From Rotaria socialis (Eukaryota; Rotifera; Eurotatoria; Philodinida; Philodinidae): DNA of 64,000 nt. The DNA is taken from the NCBI GenBank assembly GCA_905331475.1, contig CAJNYU010003810.1, forward strand, positions 2,818 through 66,817, written 5' to 3'. A program made the translations under genes and the position numbers. The notes below the pieces were generated by a model. The model searched no databases. It had not been told where the DNA came from and worked only from the letters and a program-made list of their open reading frames with translations. This document shows positions 48,701 to 60,598 of this stretch, one piece after another; within the stretch, counting starts at the first letter, position 1, and each line of letters begins with the position of its first letter.

Positions 48701-51700
48701 TCGACCTACTGAAATGAGCAATCGTTTCCGTATGTTACTGTTGCGAAAATAATGTATCTGATTGATGGAGCAGTGTTTCAACGTTTCGATATCCGTAGTC
48801 ACATTGTGATAAAAACAACTTAAAACTACTAAAAAGTTCATTTATCGCGAACAGCAAATGCAACTACGAGTTCTAGAAGTTTACGAACGAATTACTGATC
48901 TGTCGAAACCTTAACTTTTCTCTTATTACGTTCTAGGAATGCGCTTAAAATCAATACGAACTAGAATGAAAGAAATTTTCGAAAAAAATTACGCCCTGCG
49001 AATACATCATAGTACATAATCAATTGAGTCTACCTCGATTTTTTGTGCGAATCATCCGATGTTTTATGTTGAATTTGTGGCATTTTATTTTTCCATAGTG
49101 GTTTTCTTTGTCGATTTAAATTGTCATCATCAATGAGAAATTCATCTTCGGGTACATGAAAATCCATTGAAACAGTTAGACTTTCATATGAATCATGAAA
49201 ATTTTGTTCAGGTTGTTGCAGTTGAGTAGAATCTCTTGGGAAACGTTTGTTATTAAAATAGGTAACAACTTTCTTTGCATCGGTATGAAGTAATGGCTGC
49301 ATTGGAGACGGGGGTGGTGGCAAAAGTAGCCAATGTCCACGTCGATCAAGACGACAATAACTGGGCGGTTTCTTTGATGCTTTCTCATAATCGATATTAT
49401 AGGATCGTGGTATTGTTGAATAGTCATCAAGAGTTTCCCATCCATAATCATTTCGATTGTCGGAGAATGTTGATGTTTGAATAGGTTGATTATGAATAAA
49501 TGACGAGTGTACGGATGATAGCGCTGCACCGGGTAAATCCTGCCATGAATCCGTCGAACATTGTTCATCAAATTTAAATTTATCAGTTGTAAATAATAAT
49601 TTTTTAATGTCAGTTTTAGATGAAAATAAGTTGAAATCTGACATTACGTACAATAAGAAACGACGAAAAACAAAACAATACAATAGTAATTATGAATAGA
49701 AAGAACGATCGTGGAACGGCAATAGACTCTGTTTAGTTAGTCAGCTATTCGACGATGGAGACTAATCGATAGATAAACAATACACAAAAAAAAGACGCTT
49801 GACCGTATTGTATATGCCTTTTTTTCTGTTTCTCGCTCTATTCCCCTCCTCTTTATCTCTATTGAAACAAATTCTTGTTTATTGAATATAAAACTAACCA
49901 ACAGTCAAGCGCACAATACGAACACAACGATAGAGAATAGACCTAATTTTTCTAATCTGGACAGTCAACAATGATATACATTTTCCTAGTGCATAAAAAT
50001 GAGAATTAATTAAAGACGCCAGACGATCATTTATGTGAATAGACAATCAGTCTTAAAATTGTTTACCTTGAATAATAATGATGTAAGATTACGAACAAAA
50101 AGAAAAAAACGAAGAGAGATTCAGATTCTATGTTGAATAACACACAATGACATAATGAAACATGAATAAGACATCTGTATAAAACAAATCATTTAGATAT
50201 GTCATCCTAACTTCATGAAAATAATTATCCTGCGCGTAATACTTTACATATAGGTAACACCTAATGTTCCGCGATAAATATATATAAATAACGGTGAGAT
50301 ATTTTAAAATGTAACTTGTTAATTGAACTGAGATTTTCATCGATGAGTATAGAGACATAAAAATGTCAGTCTCAAGAAATGTGCTGTTCTTGAAATAAAG
50401 CATTTGAACATTCTTACCATTCTACATGACACATCTTACGATTTGGAATATTCAATATACCCACGCTCCGCATCTCATCTAGGCGAAAGTGTCCAATTTT
50501 ATCGACTCATAAATTCTTCACTAGAATTTCAATAAAAGCGCGTGCAGTTGAACTTGCCATAGAAATCTACTGGCCTCAATGGGAATTCAATGGATGAGTT
50601 ACACTTATATGTGCGCATTCATTCATAGTCGGGTAATCGGAAGCGTGACCAGGAATCTTCAGGAAGGGGTCGTCACCTGATGAAGTCTAAAAAGCGGAAA
50701 ATAGCGGAAACAAAAACAGAAAAAGCGGACGCTTATATTTTTTAATGCTTCTATGAATATTAGGCATTTTTTCATATTTATTGGATTTCTTTTTATTTCA
50801 TCAAAATTTCAAACATAAAAGAACGATGACTCACGGTATTTGTAAACAATAAGAATTGATTCAATAATATCAAATATTATTCTGTACGTATGTTTGATAT
50901 GCAACACGTTTTATATAAAAAAGCGGACGAGGTGGCAACCCTGGTCGTCACAGAAAAAAAATGATCTGAAAACGAATAGGTCCGTACTCACTCCAGGTGT
51001 TTCAATATACGCCCCTGCTGATAATCTGAGCTAGAGGCGCATCTGGACGAATAATGATAACGTTTATTTGGGCTCAGGCATTTCCGAAAGTGTATAGGTT
51101 TCATTTAAAGGAAACATTAAAAGAAAACAAAAGAATAATATCGAATCTCGATACGTTTGCAAATCATCGATAGAGTCTAAACAGTTCTACTTCGTCTTCT
51201 ATAATTTTCTAGAAGATTCCCTTTCGAGCAAAGAACATCTGAGTTAAAATCATCGAGTTTGACTTCCGCGAAATATTCAACACTCTTAGCAAAAACAACT
51301 ATCAATCACACCTTAACACATAATAAATACAGTCTTCTGCCTACTGCTAAAAGCGATACGAAAAACAATGCTCTTCGATTGTGATATTATTAAATGTTAT
51401 GATAGAAATAAAAACGAAGCAGAAACATCACGTATCGACAGTAAACAACAACCGAAAAAAAAATAGCGAAGAGAGACATGTACAGATCTTTAAAACAAAA
51501 CGCGCAACTATCCTTTTCCTATAAATATTATTTAACGACTCGACATTTCTTTTTTTTTCATGATGTCCTAAGACATTTCATACATAAATGTTAATAACAT
51601 TACAGAGCGAAGAAACAATAAAAAAAATCGAATTATTTTGATCTTACGTGCTTGAACAAAATATTTTTACGAGGACATTAAATGAATAGCAATAGTTGTG

Positions 51701-54700
51701 TACAGAAACAGCGATTCAAATAGAAAACTGTCCTTCATCATTCTTTCTTTTATTCAAAAAAATACAATCCTCCGACGATCGACAAAAGAATAAAGTATAA
51801 ACTTCCTTCTTTTGTCGTTCATTTTATTTTATCTTGTCACCCTTCTACTTCTCGCACTCGTTTTTTGTTTGCTTTGTACTTCCCATTAGTCTTTCGTCTA
51901 GGTCTCTCTTTCTTTTCGTCATCAAATAGTGAGATAAATACACATACACATACATACAAATACAGAAAAAATCTTCTTCTTCTTCTTCTTCTTCTTCTTT
52001 TTTCTTCATTCTCATTTATATTTGTCTATGTCACGAACGAAGGTGACAACAGTACAAACACAACAAGTAGACTAAACGAGTTTGGAAGAATGTTGAGTAA
52101 TCTAACCGACGGGACAATGGAGATCGACAGATAGAACAGAGAGGAAGAAGAAGAAAAATTCTGTATAAACAAATGAGGAGAAAAAAACCGAACCCTTTCA
52201 ACACATTCGTCGACTGAATGTAAATGTGACATTTACATATTGACCCACGTACCTGACAAATGACGGTTCAGCATCTCTCATTTTGTCCAGCAATTCAGTG
52301 AGAGATACTTTAAAATGAAGAGTAACCGTGTTTTGACTAAAACGTTCCTTTGGAACGCTGCAACTTTTCGTAAATGGTCTTCTAAAAAAGAAAATTTATT
52401 GTGAGAAGAAAATGCAGCGTTCACATACGAATCTTGTCGAAATAATTTAGCAGTTTTTTGACTAAAACTTTCTTTTGTACATTCAGTTTCATATGATTTA
52501 GCATGACAAGTTGTTTGGAAACCGATAGATTGAGATTTATTTTCATTATCCGTTATTTTAAATTGCGAACTAAACATAAAAAGTTATGATCCAGTAAAGA
52601 TCCTTGATTTATTCATTTTTGTGTATTAAAGCAAATATTATTTATATTTACTTCCGTAAAGAAAATAACATAATCAAGAATTTTCGTTCGTGGGATTTTA
52701 AAGGACGATCGTATGGGATTAAGAGAAATATTTTCTATTAAAAATCATTTCTCAAACAAATACAATTTAGGACATGAAAGAAAAAGAATGCCTATTGTAG
52801 ATTCAATATTCATACGGTTGAAGCCGAACAAAAATCGTGCACCAAAAGCGTTCTTCAATGGTTGCCTATAATCTCATCGACATTCTACACTGGCGTATCA
52901 TTGTGCATTGCTTGTCAATCCATTGATAGCAGTTTTAGAGTTGAATCAAACAAAATGTTGATCAGCCGTGATTTTTAGCTCATACGAAATTATATCAGGC
53001 AGCCGGAAACATAAATTCGATTTCTTGAAGTTCAAGTTCTTAAGGAAAATTGTTAGTTCTCAATGGCTACGGGCTTTGAAGTGTGAAATATAACGTAGCG
53101 ATTGCTGTTAATCACAGGAAGATAGTTTTATTCTGTTTATTGTGCGACACATTTTGCTCACTATCCTTTTACCTAATCCTCTACAAATGTAATAAAGAAA
53201 CAGTTCATATATATTTAACGAGACGCTATTGATTTATGCTCTTTGATCGTAGATCAACAACGTCTGTCACGGTCTGCGGTAAGTTGTTGCGAACGTGGCA
53301 GCCGTGGTTTCTTGCTGAATTGATGAAGGTGCAAATTTTCAGCCCCCACATGTTTCACAATACGAAAGGTGGGAGAAGGTTATTAACGATCTCTATCGAG
53401 GACAGAATACGGTAAGCTATTTGTCTATCTACCCTGTGCTTAATTAATTGCGTAAATGCATATTTAGAAATCTACGTTTCTTCTCCTTAAAATTTTACTT
53501 ACGCCAACGATATTCCAGTATCCGACGAATGACTTATATCATCAGTCGTATGAAATAGATGACTAATTAATTCAATTCCACTTTTTTCCATACATTCAAT
53601 TAAATTTGCACTGAGATTGTCTCGATTTTTTTCTAAAAATCCACGAGCATCATAAACAACCTGAACGATAAAAACGAAAATCACAAAAAGAGCTACGCTA
53701 TCTTCGTAAACATTCTGTTCGTACTTTGCCGGCATAATGATGAATACCAAAAGCCGATTCATTGCCTCTCGGTTTAATATATCTTGGATGAGCTTTACAA
53801 TGACTATGAAATTTTTGTACAAGTGATTCATCGTTTGCTTTTGGAAAACGTGATTCTTCATCAAGTAATGCCAATATGCCCAATGTCTATTTAATTTGAA
53901 AACATAATTCAGAGGAAATTCAGTTTCTTTTCAATCAAACTTACACCCATAAATAATTCAATTAAATCTTCATTATTTTGAAACTGAACTTTGTGACATG
54001 ATACGCCTTCGGCTCGATAATCGTGTTCTTCTTGTAGAAAAATATGTTCATTAAAATAATACTGTAGATGTTCATTAGCAACGTTGATACATAGTTGTTC
54101 AAAGCTGTTCACCTGAAAGTTTTCAAAACCTGACATATCTAATATTGAACATGTACGCTCGATGTTATCATCGGTTTGATTGTATCTATTTAATGAACAA
54201 AAAAATGTTTATGTTTTAATATTTTAAATATTTACCGTCGATTTGGTTGCAATAGAATATTGATCTGTTTAACAATCCACGAAAATAAACGTTCATATAA
54301 AGCTTTCGCAAGCGCATCACGACAATCGTTAGCTTGATCGAAATTTTTTAAACTTATTACACGTTCATCTATCAGAATCATTTTTTATAACAATGTCGAA
54401 ACGCTTGTAGGGAATAGTTTTCTGAAATACCTTTAGTCATACTGAACGTCGAAATGAGAGCCATAGTTAACATTTCTTGGTCAAGTACAAGTAGACTGCA
54501 GACTAGAATAGTAATAATAACAATGTTTTCTTATTCAAAACGGAACCGAAGGTCATTCATATATTTTTTATAGAAGCAGAAGAATAAAAAACAGAACGAG
54601 ATTTAAACTAAATATTGTTTGTGATGACTATTCGATGATGAAGCTAAGTTCCAGGACTTAGATGATATAGATTTTCTTGATCAAAAATTCGAATTATATA

Positions 54701-56574
54701 TGAGTTAGACTAGAAAGTAGTATTTCATGAAATTTCAGCTATCTGATCTTGACATGTACCAAGTGAGCGCGTACTGTACTCAAGAAAAAAATGATCGTAT
54801 CGCTATCCTTCGCGGCAGCAAATGGTGAAGTAGAGTCAGTTGGAAACCTTCTACTCACTTGTGAATACTTTTATCTGACATAAAGAGATTATGAAAAGCT
54901 TCATAGAAAATTCTGCAATGACTGCTAATCTTTAGTTCCTGTTGAACTATGCTCAACTCGTTCGAAAAATAAAGTTACAGTCTGATTATTTTTCGAAGTA
55001 AATCTACAAAATAATACGATCATCATGCTAAAGACTTGATTAGAATTAAATAATTAAATATCATTCTCCCAAATCGATCATAGTTCGTAATCTGCAGCTT
55101 TCTAAATTTATGAAAAATTCAATAAAAACATCCGCGTGCAAAACTTTAACAGAATGAAGCTAAAAATGCACCAAATTTTTATCTAGTTGTCTAAGAATGT
55201 TTAGAATTTAACACATTCTGCAGTTTCGAAACTGAAATACCGTGCAACACTTAGACTACATACCAACTTCTAATGGATATTCGTCTTCAATGTAGACGCC
55301 ATCTGTTTCCTCATCATGAGAAAAGCGAATATTAGTTAAATGAAGAATTGCCGAAAGAATCGTAAATACCATATTAATATCCTCGAAAAAACAAAATTTC
55401 AAAGAATGAGATTGATTATTTTTCTTCTTCAAATATAAAATCTAACTTCTCTAGTAAATCCTAATCGTTGCATAATTTCTTTTTGTGTATTAAACATTTG
55501 TCGACAATATGCAACATCGGATCGATCTGGAAATACTTTTCCTCCGCATGGATCTTTTAAAATTCTATAAAAGAAAAAAAGCGGTATCGCAATGCAAGCA
55601 CAAAACAACAAATTCCTACCGATAAGTTTCCGGATCGTCCAAATAAAAATATTCTAATGTTTCTTTTTCCAAACCAGCAAATAAATAATAGAAAAAATGA
55701 AATGTTCGTTCACCTGGACCATGTTGAACCACGCGCGACTTTTCAAGTAAATACTCATAAACTTTCGCTTGAAAACAAAGAAAATTATTTCATTTCAATA
55801 GAAACAACAATACCATCATACCACCGATAATTCGACCCGTGTCAGTAAAATTTAGTTGAAGATATTTTCCGAAACGACTGGAGTTTTGATTCATACATGT
55901 TTGAGCATTTCCAAATGCTTCTAGCAGTGGTGACGTCTACAATTATTATCATGAGAGAGTGAGAGAGAGAGAGAAAATGCTAATTCAATTCATTTGAATA
56001 CAAACTTCAATAATTCGATTTTGTAATTCTCGATCACCAGCGTCACCTGAACAATGTATGATATGTGAAACAATAAGTTTTGTTGATTCCGTTTTTCCTA
56101 CAGACAAGAAAATAAGATCGAAATTCGATTTAACAATGAATTATACCAGCTCCACTTTCGCCTGAAACAGCAATACATTGCGACGTTTTCGATAAACAAA
56201 GCTTTCGATACGCTTGATCAGCAATCCAAAAAAGATGTGGGACTAATTGATTTCGATATTGAACATATTTATATAGATCATGTTGCTAGAATACTTCCGT
56301 AGAGAGTTCTTGTTTTTTTTAAACTTTTCAAGAAACAAACCTGCTTTTCATAGATATTCAATTGTTTAAATGGATTTATAGCAATAAGAACATCTCCGAT
56401 ATACGTCTATGAATTCAAATGAATTTTCAAAATAGCAAACAATAGAAGAATGAAACTTACATAGATTATTCCTTTTTTGTATCTAGCGCGTAATTCACGT
56501 AGTAAACTTTCTTTATCGAGAACGGTTAATGTTGATAGATCATCGATTTCTCCTGAACCTACTTTAATAACCAT
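39714..56574 (-). CDS. CHS: Myosin motor-chitin synthase fusion, many exons
   Basis: A membrane glycosyltransferase (family GT2) that makes chitin from UDP-GlcNAc, fused to an N-terminal myosin motor that may couple it to actin. The ATG at 56574 opens [15 protein letters not shown]. Exons 56574-56461 and 56406-56341 lead to the ATP-binding P-loop (SGESGAGKTE, split by an intron near 56150). Later motor motifs include LDMSGFENF (54100 region), [10 protein letters not shown] and [13 protein letters not shown] across the long intron 52252-48609. An IQ-like helix follows (near 48150), a linker, membrane segments, then the synthase: CATMWHETE (near 44095), ALDGDVDF (42960), EDRWLC (42485), QRRRW (42310) and NIVSWGTRE (41555). 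More membrane segments follow; it ends LEHV. Roughly 2,500 residues by my estimate. Myosin-headed chitin synthases are known from lophotrochozoans. I see no disabling change. Confidence 0.92.
49034..49644 (-). CDS. Candidate alternative first exon of chitin synthase
   Basis: Within the 3.6-kb intron that splits the motor region, an uninterrupted frame starts with ATG at 49644 ([17 protein letters not shown]) and runs 203 codons plus two bases to a GT donor after AG at 49034. The next exon starts at 48608 with A TGT ATT AAA, the same phase the upstream motor exon uses (GTC AG, donor at 52252). Joined, it would read HKKSRCIKPNH. The segment is acidic and Pro-rich ([13 protein letters not shown]) with no known domain. 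It cannot be an internal exon because its AG acceptor (ATGTCAG) gives the wrong phase. It could instead be a nested gene or a chance ORF. Confidence 0.45.
50676..50942. mobile_element. hAT-like MITE in chitin synthase intron
   Basis: Flanked by a perfect 8-bp duplication, GGTCGTCA (50668-50675 and 50943-50950). The right end, read inward, begins AGGGTTGCCACCTCGTCCGC, a pattern common among hAT elements. The left end is less complementary but carries the same GCGGAAAA motifs. No coding capacity. Confidence 0.65.
51972..51998 (+). repeat. CTT microsatellite in chitin synthase intron
   Basis: About nine CTT units; the surrounding sequence is pyrimidine-rich. Confidence 0.85.
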
Positions 56575-58619
56575 CGTTTTCCTTTATAATAAACTTGAGC
56601 ATATAGCAAAACGATGGTCGCCTTCGATTAACTAGTTCAGTATATGAGCTATCGTTTGTGTACATAGAGAACAAACGTCAATGCAAGACTTCGAATGAGG
56701 ACACATTCATTCATATGTTTAATCAAACGAATTTCGTTTCGATGTCATCAATCGGAAGGGAAGAAAGATATGTATACGGATAAAGAGAACAGAAGAATAC
56801 GATAAAAATCACAGGATGTCATGTTGGGACGATCAGGAAGAGAGTGAAATAGGTGATGTATATATTTGCTCATCTTCGTGATGTTGGAAGTCAACAGTAT
56901 ATGTCAAATAGAGCGTATACGTGATTCACTTGTCCTTGATTATTTTTCAATTTTAATTGTTTTGTCCACGAAAAAATACAATTTCTGCTACTGAGGGCAT
57001 TCGTCGTTTTCTTTTCTATGAGAATTTACTTTCTGCTGATTGTTTGGATAGAAGAAAGGTCAAACGACCACTTATTGAAATATTCAAGGTATTGCCAGAA
57101 TAGAAAAAATCTAATAAATATATGTAATTACAAGTAACCTAAAATACAAAGAGAAAGAATTGTTTTATTTTTTGATGGATGTTGAAAATATCTCTGTCCC
57201 TCAACTTTCAGGAACGATGGAACAGCAATGCGACCTTCACCAAAGCGTTTCCATAATTTCTAAATACGTATGTTCATTACGTCGTCGCCCCCCCCCCTCC
57301 CCTTAATCAATGTTTTGCTAATTAGAAACTTTAACTAGGCTTTTCCCATCAAAATATACCTGATTCTTAGCGTTTTAACCTGGCAATATTCAAAGAATGT
57401 GTTCGCAATTAAAGTGACACTCATAAAACCCTGAAAATCGCCTTAGTTTTCTGGAAAACCTTTTAATTAAATATTAGGAAAAAATGTAGTCATAGAAGAC
57501 CCTGGATCGTTTATTGTGGAGGTTAGTAACACTGGCAAAACTCGTTGCCGTTACATTACATTTTTCACGTACCCAATACTCGGAATCATTTTGGTTTTTG
57601 CTTTTCCGATAGTATCGATAATCGGAGAAAAAAATTATGCATTCATATACTTTTGTAGACATTTTATGCAAAGATTATCATGTTGACAACTATTTTAGTC
57701 CGCAAATTAATGAGCACTGCTGATTATTGATGAATTCTCCTTCCAATTGGAAAATTTATTGAAGTTTGTTCTGACAACACATTGGCTACTCATTTTTGCT
57801 CCAAACTAGGGGCGGAACCAGGGGAGGGGGCTGAGTCTGGCCCCGCCCCCCCCCCCCGCGGCNNNNNNNNNNGGGGGGCACCCCGGGGGGGGGGGGTGGC
57901 CGCCCCCCCCCCCCCCCATCCCATCGCTGCAAAACAAAAAGTTCTATGAAAAGCAAATCTAGTACCCACCTTCCTAGCATTTTGCGAAACACGATTTGAA
58001 AGGAGTGTCGACGTCTGTAGGATAGAAATTTTGACTCGTCTACCAGACTGTTGCAGATAAATAAATAAATAAATTTCTCTGTCACGGTCTGTGGTGGTCT
58101 CTAGAGACTTCATGCATCATGATACAGCTCGTGGTAGAGTGTTCCAGAAAAGGAGTTTCATCGTATTTCACATTTTAATCCCACAGGGATTGCGCTAACA
58201 GCTTTTCTGGTTACGCCAATAGTCCAAACAAACAACGAGAAGTAAGTCCATGACAAGTAAATCGTGCAAACCATTTACAATAGATGAACTTTTATATCAT
58301 CGTCATTGGTTTATCGACTTTACTTTTCTTTTGATTTCAATTATGTACTGTTTAAAGGTATAATATATTATCTGATGTGTAATCCACTACTTGTACGATA
58401 AGATCTTATTTGACAATTATATATTAATTATGATCTATTTATTGATGTTAGTTTGCGTGAATTTGAGTTTTTCAATTACAATACCAGATTTAAGAAATAA
58501 ACTACTATTAGATAGAAAACGAATTCGATTTTATTATGAACGATGAAAGATATGTGACGATAGTCACAGAAAAATGTGAGAAGTTCACGTTTAGAAATTA
58601 TTCAAAGACTTCTCGATAA
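56575..58619. other. Upstream region of chitin synthase, with assembly gap
   Basis: Holds the presumed promoter of the minus-strand chitin synthase gene. A C-run (57288-57302) and a C/G homopolymer block (57840-57920) around ten Ns (57863-57872) follow. The block is entered by GGGGCGGAACCAGGGG, like the ends of some repetitive elements. A TAAA run at 58057-58073 resembles a LINE 3' tail, but no coding remnant supports that. Confidence 0.4.
57863..57872. other. Assembly gap in C/G homopolymers
   Basis: Ten Ns between a long C run and a long G run. Frames crossing it are artefacts. Confidence 0.9.
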
Positions 58620-58621
58620 TA

Positions 58622-59585
58622 ATGACTAAAGCACATGCGACAAACTATGAACTGATACAAAAAGGTGATGACACAAGTAAGAAAATGGTGGATGGAATGT
58701 TGTTTTTTTCATTTCATTTAGGTTGATAATACTCTTTCGACTGATTTAAGTCATTTCAATTGCTAATCGAAAATTTCAGCTGAAGAAAAAATTTCTTTAA
58801 TGCCGACTTTTCTAAGTCAAATATCATCATTAATAATTCATCGTATTTAAGAACCAATCAATGAAGTATCTCGTTTTGAAATTCTTGAATTTCCTGGTGA
58901 TTCTATTGATTTGTTAATGATATGCATCGACAAATTATATTTGAAGCTGGAAAACTTAATTTACTTTCGATACAAATTGAATCAGCAGTTTTACATGTTA
59001 TTCAAATGTTTTTGTTGGTGAAGATGATTATAAATCAAAACCATTTAAATAGAAAATAAATGATATTAGTATACTCAGCTATATCAAACATATAGATCAA
59101 CGAAGTAATGTTCTATGGATCTAATGCACTTTGATCAACACAAACATTAGCAATACAAATGTTTGCTCTTCGACAAGTTATTGAACAAAAAGATTTTTAT
59201 TCATTAATTAAACCTTGTGATCTTCTTGATATAATTGCTTTATGATTTCTAGCTGCTATGTGTTATCCAGGTGGTAGTAAAAATGATATATCTGAAAGAT
59301 TAAAACGTCATTTTGTTTTATATTAAATTTTACTTTAACATCAAATGATGCAGTTGATCATACGTTGTTAAGGAAAATATTTTGTTTAGAAAGACATTTT
59401 TCTATTGAGATTATTCAAATTGTTCAAGAATCTATTTCAACTACAAGAATTTTATGGTAACTAGTTAAAGGGAAATTTTTATCAATATGAGCTAAATTTG
59501 ATTACATATTCAATTTAAAAGATTTATCATGTATATGTGAAGGTATATTACAAATTGATTCTGAACAATGGCAAAATAATATTAA
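58622..59585 (+). pseudogene. Decayed host gene of unrecognised family
   Basis: Coding-like stretches appear in order but in several frames with stops: MTKAHATNYELIQKGDDTSK at 58622, NEVSRFEILEFPGDSIDLL near 58870, RQIIFEAGKLNLLSIQIESA near 58930, LAIQMFALRQVIEQKDFYSL near 59150, then CDLLDIIAL, a TGA, FLAAMCYPGG, and FNLKDLSCICEGILQIDSEQ near 59515. The composition and helical pattern look like real protein, but frames change several times and stops intervene. I do not recognise the family. It is cut off at the right by the element starting near 59587. Confidence 0.5.
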
Positions 59586-59586
59586 T

Positions 59587-60412
59587 CGGCTTGTCCATGT
59601 AACGCGCTATTTCGCTGGTCAAGTTTTAAAAAAAATCTTTTTCGATATGGACAGATTTAAGCGTATTTTCTGGTACAGTTTTTTGCGCTGATTATAAATT
59701 TGTGCTTTTTCTTAAAAAAATTGAGTTTTTGCATCGAAAACCGCGTTTTAAAGTTTTCAAAAATCGTGTCTTCAATTTTCTAACCAAGAAATTTAAAACA
59801 AAAATGCAGACTAATATACCATTCGATGCAGAATTTGATTCTCTACAAAATAGCCAATTTACTTTTTACTATCATTTCTCAGGACAACTTCTAAGCTCTT
59901 GTACAGTTTCTAACTTCCTGTGCAATTATTGAGCTCCTACCCCGAAGAATCATTCCGACAATGGTCAGCCAGTGAATATACCGAACACCATATGTGTTTC
60001 AATAAAATCGACGAAATCTTATGGGATTCCTGGACACGGACCGACAGTTGGATCCGATGTTGGATTTTGACGGAATCTAACTCTAACGAATCACCCTTGC
60101 GCTCTGATGGCTCAAAATGCTTATTTGATCGTGAATAAGAAAATGATTTTTTTCCGGCGGAGCCGACAATAGGTCCGCGTCCAGGAATCCTATCGGATTC
60201 TGTCGGGGAGTCGGATCCCATAGGATTCAATAAGATCCGTTGTCGGATTCATTCACCTGGGATATTTCAATGTAGGGACTTGATCTTTTTACAGAAGGAT
60301 ATATGTACGGCAGTAGTCAATGTATAAATAAACATTAAATATTTTTAAGCATGTTGAGTGTTTCAAATTTGGTCGACACAAAAACGTATCACAGCGTTAC
60401 GGTTGGACAAGC
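59587..60412. mobile_element. Non-autonomous hAT-like element
   Basis: The left end reads CGGCTTGTCCATGTAACGC; the right end, read inward, CGGCTTGTCCAACCGTAACG. ATAATATT occurs outside both ends, a candidate 8-bp target duplication. The interior has no credible ORF and contains a second inverted repeat at 60021-60193. Confidence 0.6.
60021..60193. repeat. Inverted repeat nested in the hAT-like element
   Basis: ATGGGATTCCTGGACACGGA (60021) pairs with the complement of the sequence ending at 60193 (GTCCGCGTCCAGGAATCCTA), with about three mismatches over 22 bases. GGATCC and TCGGATTC motifs recur inside and on the right flank up to 60260. It looks like a smaller palindromic element inserted in, or forming the core of, the larger one. 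Confidence 0.55.
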
Positions 60413-60538
60413 CGTAATAATATTTCAATACAAGCAGATATTTTCTTCTAAGAGGATTTCAAGTTTTGCCAATGAGACTTGCGCCAATTGTAACAGCAAA
60501 ACATCAATGTAAGATACATCTTGAGAGTATAGATCTGA

Positions 60539-60598
60539 CTAGGGGGAAAAGACGGATTCTTAGGATTTTGAAAATCCCAAATCCGCGTGTTCCCCCGT
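60539..60598. repeat. 60-bp fold-back related to the GPCR MITE
   Basis: The left arm has AGGGGGAAAAGACGGATTCT and the right arm is nearly its complement (AAATCCGCGTGTTCCCCC), around GGATTTTGAAAATCC. The same motifs (GGGGGAAAGGCGGATTTGGG, GATTTTGAAAATCC) form the terminal repeats of the element at 28807-29197, so this looks like an internally deleted relative. Confidence 0.65.

Noticed and set aside
57786-58113. Gly/Pro-rich minus-strand frames
   Set aside because: They run through C/G homopolymers and ten Ns, so the reading is an artefact.
59702-60230. Frames in both directions within the hAT-like element
   Set aside because: They overlap inverted repeats and show no protein-family pattern.
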